A DNA stretch of 64,000 nt from Brachionus koreanus (GCA_016987375.1 PJRA01000005.1:2825296-2889295), one strand, 5' to 3'. Counted from the first letter of the stretch, positions 30,118 to 43,600 are shown. Numbers and translations: made by a program. Notes: a model not told the origin generated them from the sequence alone.

Positions 30118-33100
30118 TTATTGATTGTAGATAATTTTTTTCAATCTTCCGCCGGTGATTGCTGCGGGTGTACTATCTATCGCAATATATGGGCCTGCGA
30201 AAGCCTTTGAAATAAAAATTAGTAAAAAATTAATTTTTGTTTAAAGAAACTTACTGTAACGGCTAAGTTTGGAATTTCAAGATTGTGAAGTGTTTCATAA
30301 GGTTGTGGATCCCTTTCTGGTGGACGTGAATCATCAATTGAAGTCACCTGCTTCTCTTTGCAATTCATTAAAATCTGATATTTTGACACACGTGAAACAT
30401 AATCTTTCCATTCTTGAATTTTTTTCTCTTTATAACTGAAGTTGCTTTTAATCTAAAAATATAAAAAATAAAAAAAATAAAAATCTTTAAATAAAATTAC
30501 TTCATAATAGAATTCTTTTTCTTGCATAAATTCTTGTTGCTTGAAAGTATTAGCTAGTAATTTTTGATTCATATTAACATTTAGAACACGATCGTCAGCA
30601 GCTCTTAAAATAGTATCCAAAGCTTCTTGATCTGGTGGAATCGGCTGAATGCCATCTAATTGTAATTCAATGTTTATTTCCTTGAAAACTTCGCTCAACT
30701 TGAAGTCAAGGTAATTTTCAATTATGCAAAGTGTCAATTGATCTTGATTATTTATTCCAGAAAGATCATTAAAACCTACAAGTGAAAAAAAATAAAACTG
30801 CTTTCTAACTAATTACTCAATTTTTATAGTACCTAATTTGCAGAAAATTCCATATATTTTTGCTCTCATGTTTTCGGACACTTCAACTATTGATTTACTG
30901 GGAAGATGAGATGGTAGTGCAATTTGAACATCTTCAGTGTCAGCGGGAGCCAACGGCTTTAGCGTATCTTAATCCGAAAATTTAAATTTGGTCTAATTAT
31001 AAACTCTTAATGTATACTTAATATAATTCCATTTTCATCTCTTTCAACACCATTGTCTTGTTCTTCATCACGCCAAAGTTCACACAAAAAATGAGCAATT
31101 TTTATATTATCTTTTCCTTCCCATTGAAGCAGATGATTTAAAGTTTTAGGATTATCACTCAAATCAAGTACACAGCCAAGGATAAGATTCTGCATTGATT
31201 TAGGACTCACCTATAAATTTTTATTTAAAAAAAATTTTATCAAAAATTTCACAAACTTCTAGTATGTCCAAAAGATAAAAAACTCCTTCTTTTTGAATAA
31301 AATAATCTTCGTTTATTATACAACCAACTACTGTTTGCCAAATGCAATCCACAGCGCCGATAATAAGTCGCTGATAACCCAAACCATTCCAAATAGTCTG
31401 TGGATTTTTTCTTAGCAATTCAATTAGAATATCAACACCATCGTTGCCAAACAGTTCCTATAATTTTTTATTTTTTTAATTTAATTTTTTATGATTTAAA
31501 TTTAGAAAATAGAATACTTTTCTATGAATGTCATTCTCGCAAATACAAGTCAAGATAAAAAGAATGTCGGCTTGAATTTCTACATCAATTTGATCATTTG
31601 AAGTATCACTTGAGCTGTACTGTTTTAAACAATTTAACAAAATAGATAGAGCATCTTGGTCTGCTAAGTCTTGAATTGCTTGTTCATTACTTGTGGTTAC
31701 AATACTTCGAATTACTCTTAAGCAATATTTTAATTGAGCCTTTTTGGTACCACGTCCACCCTTCGCATGAAAACTATTTCCATACCCAGTATAGTCATCT
31801 AAAAATTAATAAAAATCAGAATTTAAAATTTTTTTATAAAATCAGAATAAATAGAGTATGAATTTTATTTTTTTACTCATTAAAAAATTAAATCAAAAAG
31901 AAAATTTTACATTTTAAAAAATTTAATACTGAATTTGGAAAACTTTTTAAGTTTTTGAAAAAGTTATTACAATGCACTGTATTTGTTCAAGACAATGTTC
32001 AAGTAATAATTTTTGATATATAAATGCTTGTTATACATTTATTAGACAGATTCCAATTTAAAAATAAAAGTTTATCTCAACACTTCAGTTTTCTCTTATT
32101 TGGTCTCTCAAATCAACAAAGTATATAAAAAACAATCTAAATAAATAAAGGCCTAATGATAAGTAATTCATATTTTACAATTTAAGTACAGTTTTCTTTA
32201 GTTCAAATGCGATCTTACCAAAATTTTTGCTGCACCATTCCAAAAATGTCAAAAGGCGATTACTACCATGACAAGAAAAGTAGTCTCTCATCAGTATAGG
32301 TATTATGATACAAAGTCCGGACATAGCATGCAATTGTAATTCCTCAAATTGTGATATTGTCCAATCTCGAATATCTCTGTTTTTTTCGATTGGCTTTATA
32401 AATGATAAAAGTGCTAGTAATATTCCACTCTCTGACAAAAGCTAAAAAAAAACCAAATTCAAAGATATACAGATTTTAGACAAATAATTTTACTTGGTAT
32501 GACATAGGATTTCTTGAAATGGTAAATGCAAAATTGAAGAAAAGTTTTTTTAGCTCAAAATCTTCATAGCAAGTGCTTAGTTTAAGATTTTTAGTTAGTG
32601 GATTATGACTTTTAACTTTGAAAAAGTTTTAATCATTTTTAAGTTTCTAAATTTAAAATAAATACTCTCTGGATAAGTTGCAAATAAAAGTAGTTCTTTT
32701 GCAAAACCGGTTTCGATAAATGGTAGTTGGGGCATTATTTGAGATAATTGAATTGAAATTATAAGTATATCATTCCGTAGTTGTCGGTCATAATTACTGT
32801 ATCCTTGCAGTAATTGACGTAAAAATGCATCACGCAACTGATTAATTGCACCCAAAGAGTTTAATTGCTCAGCAACCACTACTTTATCTCCATTTTCAAG
32901 CAAATTCCATAAAATATCTACACTTCTGAACAAAATTCTAAAAGAAAAAAAAATTTAAACTTTTGAACAGTTTAAAATTTGTTTATAAAAACATCAAATT
33001 TTTGAAAATAATATCATTAACTTTTTTTTAAGTCTAAAATTAATTTTTTTGAATTTTATTATCATCAAATTTGTATTTTTCTAAAAATAAAAAAATAAAA

Positions 33101-34070
33101 TAATTTACTCATCTGATGACTGATTCATTTTTAGTACAAGACGATTGGCGCAGTCTGCATTAAGCATTCGTTGACAATTGTCTTCATCTTTGGACAGTTT
33201 TTGAAGGATTTTAATCATTCTCAATCTTAAGTCAGTATCATCTTCCATTAACGCTAACGACTAAAAAAAATTTATGAAATAATGTACAAATATTCAAAAA
33301 TTTACTCATACTTTGACCAGTGTTTCAGCTAAATCGCTTTTTTTAATAATTTTATGAATGAAATTTTTGGATGCTCTTTGAAGATCTGCGTAAACTTTGG
33401 GTAAATTTTCAAAAGTGATCAAATTGTACACACAATTGCATATTTCTTCGCGAACAGATCGATTAGGTGTTCGAAACAAATATCCTTTTTTCAAAAATGA
33501 TTTTAAATATATGTTTTAAGCTTAGACAAATTGTTTTTCTTACCTATATTGGCTATGCACTCTGTGAGAACCGTTTCATATACCAATTCATCTGAAGATT
33601 TTTCTTTGATAAAAGGAAATTGAAAAATTTTCAAAAGACTACATATACATGGTATATAAGTCAAATCAATTTCGACTTTATCAGCTAAAATATTAACTAT
33701 TTTTACTATTTTTACAACATCACGCACAATCTTTTAAGCACAAAATTTGAAATTTATTTAATAAGAGAATTTCAAAATTACAAATCCAAGTTTATATGTT
33801 TGGCAAATTTTTTTGATTGAATGAACATGACGTTCGGTTAAATTAGCTGAATGTGGATCAACAAAAAGTTTTATAACTTTTTCCAAATCGAAGGGAGTAA
33901 GTTTTTCGCCCTAAAAACAAAATCAGAAATGTCTTTATTTTAGTTAAATGAATAACTTCATTAATTGAACCAACTTCTTCATCTTTTATTATATGCTTTA
34001 CAATTGGAATTTTTTCATTTGCCAATTTAATTGGTGGTAAACTTGTCTGTTCAGCTTGTAATATCTTCAT
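30118..34070 (-). CDS. CFAP69: Cilia- and flagella-associated protein 69
   Basis: Armadillo-type helical-repeat protein of motile cilia and sperm flagella (central-apparatus region); human loss causes sperm flagellar defects. More than ten exons run from the ATG at 34070 (MKILQAEQTSLPP) to TAA 30118. In order: LTPFDLEKVIKLFVDPHS; YVPCICSLLKIF-type repeat (TYIPCICSLLKIFQFPFIKEK); RSVREEICNCVYNL; LFRSVDILWNLLENG; GYSNYDRQLRNDILIIS; ETGFAKELLLFATYPE; FEELQLHAMSGL; GSNRLLTFLEWCS; ADILFILTCICEN; NGLGYQRLIIGAVDCIWQTV; EDYFIQKEGVFYLLDIL; SDNPKTLNHLLQWEGKDN; WRDEEQDNGVERDENG; IENYLDFKLSEV; and a C-terminus with IDSTPAAITGG. The match to vertebrate CFAP69 is collinear over the whole length. Introns are mostly 45-60 bp, with longer ones at about 31800-32170 and 32940-33110. 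Confidence 0.93.
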
Positions 34071-36659
34071 CTTTTATTTTTCATATATTCATCTGGATAC
34101 TGTGAAGAAAAAGTAGAATGAGAATAAGATTAACAAATAGAAGAAGCAATTAACAATTAATAATTATGTTCGCTTTTTCTTAAAATCAAAAATATACTAC
34201 AAAGATGCATTTGGTTGCTTAGTGATGCCTTCACAAAAAAAAATTACCAATCGTCAGTTATTTAAAGCTTGAAATTATTGAAGTTTTATTATAAATTAAT
34301 TTTTTTAGTTTTATAAGATTTTGTAGATTTTTCAAAATTTGTGGCTAGTTTTTTTTAAAATGTTGAATTAATGTTTTAAGGAAAAAAAATGAACTTAAAT
34401 TTAAAGGTTTCAATTTATAAGATGATTAGCTCAAATAATTATTTTTAAAAAGTCTCCCTTATTATCGCAATTTCATTTCTAAGAAGCGCATCAAACAATC
34501 ATAATAGCCCAAAAAAAAATCTGCACATCCCCCTTAAAAATGCATCAGGAAAAAAAAAACTTAGATTTATTAAAAAATTATAAAAATTAAAAAAAATATA
34601 TTTTAATTCAAATTTTAAATCTTAATTTTAGAATTTATATCTATAATATATTTTATCTAAAATTTAAATCAAATTTAAGGTATTACCAAGCTTTTATTAG
34701 ATATAAAATAATAATTTTACTAAAGCATTTTGAGTTTTTTAGGTCGACGCCGATTTTGCTTATTAGCAAATTCTGTCTTGTTTTTCAAGCTTTTCAGTGC
34801 AAATAAATGAGCGAACACCTTGTTCTTCCTATAATATTTTCAACTACAATTTTTTTAAATATGAATTAAAAAAAGAAGGAAGATGCGCTGATGAATTTTA
34901 AAATTGAATTCAAAGAGGTTTTTTTTTTTAAATTTAATGCGTTTTAAAGATAATTATTAATTCTAGTGCGTTATTAAATTTTTGCAATATATTTTTTTTG
35001 GATGTGTTAGTCAGGCGATGCGGTTTTAAATGTTGATGCGATGTAAAAATTTATTGATGCGTTAGTCCATTTATCACTTTTTTAAATCATAAAATGAAAA
35101 ATGCTTCAGATCCGTGACAATTGACTTATTTAAAAAAAAGATTCGAGAAAAATCCAATATGTATCTTAGTTTGCTTCAAAAAGAAAATAAATTTTAAATT
35201 TTTCGATCATTAATTGACATCAAACTTGAAGGGAACTTCTACTTAAGTTCATCATTTCTTAAGCAGTATATATTCAAGCATATCATTGAAATTACTGCAC
35301 CTGAGATCATAATGGTTTATATTTGAATTAGTTAACTATTGGTTTTTTTTTATTGACAAATTAAAACAAATTAATAAAAAATGCAAAATTTTTTCACTCA
35401 CCCTAATAAAATAATTTCAATCACTAACAGATTTTTTCAATTCTAAAATTTAAAACTTTAAAAAAGTTATTTCTCTCTTCTTTTTAACATTAAAAGCAAG
35501 AATAATGAACATTTCGCAAGAAACATGGTTAGATTTTCTATTTAATAAGACACATTTGTAAACAGAGCTAATTAAACAGTTATGAAAAAAAGCTCGAATT
35601 AGGAATGAAGCAAAAAAGAGATACGAATGCTAAAAAGCTTTATTGAAACAATGATTTTATCAAGCCATTGTTGCTTTTGATTAATTCCTTTTCTTTTTGA
35701 TATCAAATAGAATTTCTTGACGCTTTTTTATTGAATTTAAATAAAAAAAATAAATTTTTTATTAAATATATAAAACCAAGCTCCCAATCATAATTTTCTA
35801 ATTTTTTATCACTAATTTATTAAAACAATTTTTCATTTACAGATCATTTAATTTAAGAAATTTTAATTTAGTCATTTTATTTCTAATTCAAGTTTAAATA
35901 ATCGATTATTATCTTCTGTAAATAAATATGTTTTTTAGGAAAATTAATTTTTTATGTTCCATGAACCTTGCTTTACAAAAAAATTTAAAAAAATAATTAG
36001 TCACAATTAGCTTTGAATTTTTAAATGAATTTAAACAAACTCCTTAGAGCTTCTTAACATTATTTTAAGTGGTCTAGAAGTTTTGAGAGTAGAGTAAAAT
36101 CAATATAATTCTTTTAAGTTTAAATTAAAAAGCTAATATATATTTTTAATATTGATTAATAATAATAGTGTTAAATTACATATTATTTATCAAAATCAAA
36201 TGTAATATTTTAAAATCTAAATAAATTCTAAAACTCGATATTTAAATTTCTTTAAACTTTTTTAGTTTTTTTAAAATAAAGAAAATAAACTCTTTGAACA
36301 AAAACTTTTTTATTGCTTGGAGATTTTTGCCAAAAATTATTAAAAGTTAGCAAAAAAGCCCAATATTAGGAAAATTTTTGGACTATAAATTTTAATAATT
36401 CAAAAAAAAAAACGTAAAAACTTTTTCAAATCAAACAAAAAACAAAACAAAATGAGAAATAACTTGCTGAAAAACTAACAAGCAAAATAGCAAAACGAAC
36501 CAGCCTAGCAACTCACATTTTATTTACAAAATTAATTTCATAATTTTTTTAAATGCTCTTGGATCGATTAAACAAAAATTTTTACTGAAATGTTTATAAA
36601 ATATCTTAATTAAGAAATAAATTTAACATTTTTGTGTGCTGTACAGATATTTTTTTTAA
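34071..36659. other. Intergenic between divergent genes; dispersed repeat inside
   Basis: 2.6 kb between the CFAP69 start and the gene at 36660. It contains the repeat at 35311-35672 that recurs in a myosin intron. Elsewhere it is AT-rich without exons. Promoters of both flanking genes must lie near the edges, but no motif stands out. Confidence 0.5.
35311..35672 (+). repeat. Dispersed repeat, copy with blocks in order B-A
   Basis: Block B (TTTATATTTGAATTAGTTAA through a run ending near 35400) precedes block A (from TTCTAAAATTTAAAACTTTA at about 35440 to CAAGCCATTGTTG at about 35672). Both blocks occur at 43410-43695 with about 90% identity by eye, but there in order A-B. Block A includes AAGACACATTTGTAAACAGA and GATACGAATGCTAAAAAGCT. 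Non-coding here. Confidence 0.8.
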
Positions 36660-37714
36660 ATGGAGACTAATGAATCCCAAACAAAGTATTTTCTTGATGA
36701 AAATCATTCAATGAAGCCAATTTATGTCCTGACAGGTGACACAAAAAGAACTGACGCATTAGGAAATATTTATGTACACAAAAATGACCCTAAAAAAGTA
36801 AATAAAGGAATTTTATTGACAAATGTAAGACACGCACAAGGTGGTTATTTGCCAATTTTAGCGGATAATACATACAATCAACGAAAGTATGAAAATGGTG
36901 AATATTCCTATAATGCTCGATCAGACCATGGAACTCGCCCAATGCACCGCACAACTTTCGATTTAAACTATCAGCCCAGAGAAAAATCTTTTACTACAAA
37001 GCACAAAATTGTATTTTAAAAATATTTAAAAAAAAAATTTATAAATTATTAAAAAAAGGACTACCAAGGATTTAAACTTAGACCTGAATATTTGCCTACT
37101 TTGGGAAAAAATCAATTTGAGAGTCATTTCGAAATCGGTAATAGCAAAGACTTAGACTTGAGTACTCACTATGGATCGGAGTTCTATTTCAAAAATAAAG
37201 ATAAAGTAAGATATGTTCTAAAAGATTTTAAATAATCAAATTTACAATGAAGGATTACACTTCAAATTTCGACCTAATGCCGAAATATTCTGTTGGAAAG
37301 CAGGTAAAAAAATGGAAAAATTGAATTAAATTTGAAAAAAAAATAATTGATTAATAGCTTCTTCAGCTTGAAAAAGAAAATAAAATAAAGGAATACAATA
37401 ATCGGAAAACAACAATTCAAGAGGCACTGGTTATTGAAAAACATGAACCTAATTATTGGACCCAGTATAAAAGGACCCATGACTATTTGGGTCATTTGAG
37501 AGGCGATGGTGTTAAAAAAGTTTATCCTCAAAAAGAATCATACAATATACTAACAGGTTAATTTAATTTGGTTTTTTAAAATTATTTTAACTTAAATTAA
37601 ATAAATATAGGAGAAGTTAACAGTCATAATATGAAAACTAATAATCGAAAAATTTCTGGTGATTTTTTAATGGACTCAACCAGACAAAATTATGAACAAA
37701 AAATTTTATTTTAA
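36660..37714 (+). CDS. Unrecognised 283-residue protein, tyrosine/histidine-rich
   Basis: Five exons (36660-37010, 37059-37205, 37253-37303, 37358-37556, 37611-37714) join in frame with canonical splice sites and 47-54 bp introns. Reading frame, intron size and codon use look like a real gene. The protein is polar, without signal peptide or membrane segment. It contains short recurring aromatic motifs such as SDHGTRPMHRTTFDLNY, STHYGSEFYFKNKD and NYWTQYKRTHDYLGHLRGDG. Spaced Y/F-rich motifs of this kind (TTxxxNYxP, SxYGSxF) are common in microtubule inner proteins and sperm-tail proteins. I do not recognise the family, so an axonemal role is only a suggestion, mildly supported by CFAP69 as divergent neighbour. 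Confidence 0.75.
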
Positions 37715-37902
37715 CGTTAATGTAAATTTTTTTAATTGAGGAAATGACTTTGATATTTTTTTTTGCTCCCTCAAATAACACACCTAATGATAAAAAATCA
37801 ATAAATAAAATCTAGATAAAAGTATCAGAAAAAAATTTTTTTAGAATCATTTGAAACTTAAATTTTAAATTAAATTTTCTCCAAATTTTACTGAATAATT
37901 CA

Positions 37903-38231
37903 ATGGAGGAAAATGGTTTTCCTATTTGGACAAAATCTCTTATTATTTTTACATTTTTTTCAATAATAACAGTTATAATAATTATTGTGTATACTTGGAA
38001 AAAAGGAAAGAAAAAAATATGCAATTGTAAGCTGTTAAAATAAAAATTTGCGTTATTTTTTATCATAAGATTTTTTTAGTATGTCATTCTAGAAATAATG
38101 AATTAGAAGTTTCAAATCAAAATAATGGTGAAAACTGTTTTAGAATTTCTGACCGACGATGTTTTTCAAATGATGATTTACCATCTTATGAAACAATCAT
38201 CCAAAAGGAATCAAAGATGAATTCTTGTTGA
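37903..38231 (+). CDS. Small single-pass membrane protein with LPxY motif (hypothetical)
   Basis: Two exons (37903-38026 and 38080-38231), spliced T|GTAAGC to TTTTTAG|TA, give 91 residues. A short N-terminus (MEENGFPIWTKS) leads into one strongly hydrophobic helix (about residues 13-31, IIFTFFSIITVIIIIVYTW). A basic, Cys-containing stop-transfer stretch follows (KKGKKKICNC), then a polar tail with several Cys and LPSYETI near the end. A type III / reverse-signal anchor with cytosolic tail fits the positive-inside rule. LPxY resembles WW/NEDD4-family binding motifs. It lies 188 bp downstream of the previous gene on the same strand, so a missed 3' exon of that gene was considered; the clean ATG and intact stop of the upstream gene argue against it. 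Confidence 0.6.
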
Positions 38232-39394
38232 ATTATGATAATAAAAAATTTTAAATAAAACTTCAAAAGTTTTTAAATTTTTTTTAAATCAAATGCTTTA
38301 ATAAAAAATGAACTCTAAAATCTAAATTTTTAAAAAGTGACCAGAGAAATATTAGCTTGCTTGTCATTGTTTATCGTGAGAACAAAGCACAATGTTTACT
38401 CCATATCCATAAAATCAATAAAACTAAAAATAAATTTTAAATTGCCGGAAATTCAAGTTTTAGAATTGTTATAAAAGAGGAAGAAATAAATTGTGAAATA
38501 GTCTTAAAGTATTACATAGAAAACTTTTTAAAGTAAAACGAATCAAAATACAAAAATAAATTATCAAGCGAAATTAATTTCGAATAAAATTTTTCAATTT
38601 TGAAAAATCTACTCTTTGATGTCTTATAACTAAACTGTTATTTTAGTATTTAATTTCTAGGATAAAAAAAGACATAAATGATAAAATCTTATTTATTAAA
38701 TTAAATGCTAAAAAAGCTTGTTGTTTTTCTAAAAATCTTTGGCTAATTCTGTAAGGCTGTTAATTTTTTTCCATCTAAATTTCTGATTGAATCACTAATA
38801 CAACTAATATTGAGAATTATTTTAAAAATATTATTGCTATTAAATTTTCTTAATTGTATGTTCATTTTTTTAATTCAAACAAAAAAGATTAAAATCCAAT
38901 CTAAAAATGTTATTTATAAAAATCAAAAATTGAATCAAATAAAATAAATTAAGAAGAACTAATGTGATTAGTTTTGTTATCAAGAATGTGAGCTTAAATA
39001 GAACTTTAAAAATTTGATAGCCTATTTACACTTACCAACTCAATTTGTATTGTCTGCCTTGGAGAAAAAAACTTGAAAATTTCAACATGTGATTGTATTT
39101 AGTATTTCAAAATATATGTTTAAAGTATAGTTATATGCTTAGAATTTCAATTAGTTAAAAGCCAGAAAATATTTTGATAAAGTAAAAGGCCTAAAGACGA
39201 AATAAGGTAGAAAAAAAATGGTCAAAGCTTAGAATGGAATACAAATTGACCTTTTAATTTTTGTATTTAATATATTATTTTTCAAATTTTTTCGATTTTT
39301 TAATGCTTGATTAAATTAGAATATATAACATGATAATTGTATAAAATCATTTAGTAAACTTAGTAATAAATTTAAAAATTTATGTGATCCAAAA

Positions 39395-39485
39395 ATTAAC
39401 ATGCCATACTGTAAATGCAACATAGTAAAACATTCATAGTTGCATCGATAGTTTAAGTCTGCAGTCTCTGCAAATGCACCACAGC
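39395..39485. mobile_element. Relic of the long-TIR foldback family, copy 2
   Basis: Contains CTGTAAATGCAACATAGTAA, then CATTCATAGTTGCAT and CTCTGCAAATGCACCA. These are the inner-arm motifs shared with the elements at 49596-49944 and 61400-61728. Outer ends not seen. Confidence 0.55.
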
Positions 39486-40026
39486 CAAATTTATTAATAT
39501 TTTAATTATACTAAATTCTAAGAATTTAATCAAATTTTTTTTAATAATGCAACTAAGAATGTTATTACTAAGTAAAATTGTGACAAAAATGTTTTTTAAA
39601 AGAGAATTATAGCATCAAATCATATGAGACATATTTTGTCCCATATGAATAGTAGAATAGTTTTTTTATACCAATGTAGACAAATAAATTGGTTAAAAAA
39701 AAATACATTGACTTCAGTTTGACAGTTAGTTGCAGTGAAACCAGCACGACAAATACATAAGTATAAAAATTAATGCTAAAGAGTAAATTTAAGCTGTACT
39801 TTATTGAAATAATTTGATTTATTTTAGTTTTAAGCATTAAATTTAAATATTAAGAATTTAAACATTAGATTATTATTATTATAATTATTAAATATCAATT
39901 TACTATTTATTATTATTTTGTTTTAAGCAAAGTAAAAATTTATAATAAAGTTTCAGTTTTCAAAAATTTTAATAAAAAAAAATTTTAAATTGGCAATTAA
40001 ATTGTAGCACAATCAAATTTCATTTT

Positions 40027-40056
<30 letters not shown>
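40027..40056. repeat. (AGT)n microsatellite
   Basis: Ten or so uninterrupted AGT/TAG units at the start of a GC-richer dispersed fragment. Confidence 0.9.
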
Positions 40057-40057
<1 letters not shown>

Positions 40058-40390
40058 TACTTCGGTATAGTGCTTTATACCAGAGCAAATATGCGCTTAG
40101 CCATTTAGGCTATTGCAGTCCTTGTGAGTTATGTTTGAATATTTCTTTATCAATTATTGCCTTGAAGCCATTTGTTGTTCTTGCTGATATTACTTCTTTT
40201 GGTAGTTAGTTTCATAATTCAACAACTCTGTTTGTTAAAAATTGATCACGATATTGTCCTTTTTTGCAAATCTCTCTTACAAGTTTATGATGATTTATTT
40301 TTTCTTCTAAGACTAAGGCTTAAGCATAATTTATTCCTTTTTCAAATTCTATGGTTTCAAGACCATTTATTAGTTTAAACATCTGAATTA
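40057..40390. repeat. Degenerate dispersed element (LINE/SINE 3'-end-like)
   Basis: Less AT-rich than its surroundings. Its block near 40200-40240 (TTCATAATTCAACAACTCTG then TTTGTTAAAAATTGA) resembles segments near 15780 and 49220-49270 in both order and wording (failing-to-code TTCCA/ACTCTGTT-GT-A blocks). Such blocks are frequent in old invertebrate retroelements; family not identified. Confidence 0.4.
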
Positions 40391-40622
40391 AATTTTAATA
40401 TTATTAAAATATTACTATTATTATTATTCATTATTTATTTTAAAAAAAATCTTTTAGAGGGTAAACAATAAAAGAATAATAAAAAGTAATTATTTAAATA
40501 ATTGATTATTTAATTGTTTTATTTTTTTTAAATAAATACTTGTAAATAAATTAGAATTAACTCTTTTAGCTTATATATAAATATTTTAAGCTATTTTATT
40601 TCTCTATTCTTTTTTGTAATTC

Positions 40623-43600
40623 TTATTCGAGCTAAAAACAATTAAAAAATAAAAAAATATTTTGAAAATTTAAAAATTTTACTTGTGAAGAACTAGTACC
40701 ATGACTCTTGACTCTCTGCTTTATTAAATAAGACTCAGTTGTGAAAACTTTTTCTTCAGAAGCATCTATCCCTGTTTGAACTTTTTTATATTTTGCTAAA
40801 TTAACAGCAGCCATTTCTTCAGCATTTTCAGCTTGTTTTTTGTAAAATCTTATTTTATTTTGTAATTTATCAATTAGGTCTTGCAATCTAGCTTGATTTT
40901 TGTGATCATCTTCGGCTTGTAAGGAAAGTTCTTTAATTCTTCGATCATTTGCTCTGATCTCTTTTAGAGTCTCCTGATGATGTCTTTGTTCACTATCTAG
41001 TTCAGTTTCTAACTGATTAATCTAAGAAAAAAATTTTTTTAAGTTGAAAAAAAAAATCAATAATAATAAGTTAAACATTACTCTTTGTTCTAGCTTTTGA
41101 ATTATGCGTTTTCCTTCTTTAAGCGAATTTGCTTCAGCCTCATTCAATCTAGATTGTAAATCACTTACATGTAATTCAAGCCCTTTTCTAATTTTATCAA
41201 TGCTAGAAGAGTGATCCTAATAGAAAGAAAAATATTAAGAAGTTAAAATCATTAAAAAAATAGTCATACTTGTTCTTGTCTTAATTCTTCTGCAAGTCTA
41301 GCTGCATCCAAAGAACTTTTTCTTGCTCTTTCTTCTGAATTTTTTAATCCAGCAATTGAGTCATCAAGCTCAATTTTTAGGTTTGCCAAATCAGTTTCAA
41401 GTTTTCGCTTTAGAGTAAGAAGATTTGTATTATTCAGACCAAGTTCACTAATTCGATCAGTAGCTTGATGTAAAGCAGTTTCCGATGAATTACGTGATTT
41501 TTCACTTTGTTCAAAATTTAATCTTATTTCATCTAACTCAGAAGCTAATGAATTGGCACGGCGTTCAGCTTGGAGTGCAATATCTCTTATTTCATCTTTT
41601 TGTCTTAGTTCATCTTCAATTTGAGCTTGCATTTCACCAATTGTTTGCTGTAATTTTTTGTTTACTTTTTGTAAATCAGCATTGGCTCTATTCGAATGAT
41701 CCAAAGAAATCTCAAGTTCATTGATGTCCGATTCAAGTTTCTTTTTTTGTCTAATAGCTTCGGCCTTGCCTTTTGTTTCGGCTTCCAAACTGGCTTGCAT
41801 TGAGTCCAAAGCACGTTGATGATTGCGTCTTGTGTTTTCGAATTCTTCTTCTTTTTCATGTAAACGTCTATCTATTTCTTGTCTAACTTGACTCAATTCT
41901 AATTGAGCTCTTAATACTTTGGCCTCTTCTTGTTCCAAAGCACCTTCAGCTTCTACCAAAGTAGATTGCAATTCATCTTTTTCAATTTCAAGTCTTTTTC
42001 TTGATTTTTCCAATTCATGAATAGATTTTCCACCTTCGCCTAATTGATCCATCAAATCTTTTATTTCATCGGCCAAGTTCTTGTTCTCACGTCTCAATGC
42101 TTCAATTGATTCATGACTTTCTTCATATTGAGTTTTCAATTTGAACAACTCAGTTGAATATTGACGAGCTTCTTTTTGCGATGCTTCCAATTCCAAAGTA
42201 ATGTCTTCGCATTTTTGTTTCCATTCACCAATCAATTTATCAAATTGTTTTTGTTTCTTTTCCATGGCAGCAGCATTTGAATTAGCTCTTTCGACATCGA
42301 CAACCAAGTCCTCAATTTCGGCTTGAAGTCTCTGTTTGGCCTTTTCAAGACTGTTACATTTAGCTATGGCTTGTTCAATTTGTTCTTCAGATTCTGCTAA
42401 TCGCGCTGCAAGTCTTCTTTTAGCTTCCTCAAGTTCTTCTATTCTTGTTTGACTATCTGTGTCATATTTAGATCTCATTTGTTGCATTTCGTTATTAATT
42501 TTTACAAATTGTTTTTGCATTTCGCTATTAATCTCGTGTTCTTCTTCATACTGTTCGCGAATTTGCTCTGTTTCTAAACTCAAATTTCTTAATTGTTGAA
42601 CAAGTGAAGTTTTGGTTCTAGCATCATCTTCAGCGTTTCGCTTGGCTTCCTCTAATTGACCTAACAATTGATGTTTTGTCTTGTTCAGACCATTAATTTG
42701 ACTCTCCAATTTTTCCAATTGCTGAATCAAATTGGAATTTTCCAATTGAACTTTATTTTTTTGCGAATTTAATTCAGAAGCATCGCGATTAGATTCATCC
42801 AATTTGATAGCAAAGTCTTGCAATTGTAATTCTAATTGTTTGACCAATTTCTCTACATTGTTCTGTTTATTTAAAATTTATTTTATTTATTTTCATAATT
42901 TTCAATTGGGTTGAGTTATAAAATTTTGCGGTTATACAAATTTAATATCTTTTTAATTCTAAAACTTAACTTCATATTATAATATATTAAGATAAACAGA
43001 AATAAATATTCTCAAAATAAGATGTCTAATACTATGAAAAGAGAAATTGAAAAATTTTGAAATTTTGATACTGTAACGTCATTATTGGAAAAAAGGAATT
43101 ATGATAACAGGATTCAATGGCTAGATCCATCTCAAGCAGTCCTGAAGAGAGAACGCTTTATGAAAATGCTTCACTTCAACCATTAAGGAATGATTGTTTC
43201 TATAAGATAACGCTAGATCTCATTCAGTTTGAAGAACAATGACAAAAATAGAACAGATAGAAGGGATTGAACTTCTTCATCCACCATATTGACCAGATCT
43301 TTTTCCTTCTGACATTTATCTTTTTCGCTCAAAAGCTCATTTTATTTCATGACGGTATTTTACTAGCCAAAAGATAAAGAAGAGTGTCATGAGTTTCTTG
43401 GTTTCAATTCTAAAATTTAAAACTTTAAAAAAGTTATTTCTCTCATATGGTGACATGAAATATGGTTGAAAGATTTTCTATTAAATAAGACACATTTGTA
43501 AACAGAGCTAATTAAACAGGAATGAAGAAAAGGTCGAATTAGGAATGAAGCAAAAAAGAGATACGAATGCTAAAAAGCTTTATTGAAACAATGATTTTAC

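Larger units (their letters stand above)
38232..40622. other. Intergenic with microsatellite and old repeats
   Basis: 2.4 kb between convergent genes. It contains a relic of the long-TIR MITE family (about 39395-39480), an AGT triplet run and a LINE/SINE-like fragment (40023-40390). No gene recognised. Confidence 0.5.

Noticed and set aside
37714..37903. 37903-38231 as the last exons of the gene at 36660
   Set aside because: The upstream gene has its own in-frame stop at 37712-37714 with no donor near it, and the small gene starts with a clean ATG followed by a signal-anchor-like helix.
40027..40056. Triplet repeat as a CRISPR-like or coding repeat
   Set aside because: A simple (AGT)n microsatellite with no spacers and no coding context.
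41485..41724. Open frames antisense to or shifted within the myosin tail
   Set aside because: Mirror frames of a long coiled-coil exon, hydrophobic only because the complement of Glu/Lys/Gln codons is Leu/Phe-rich.
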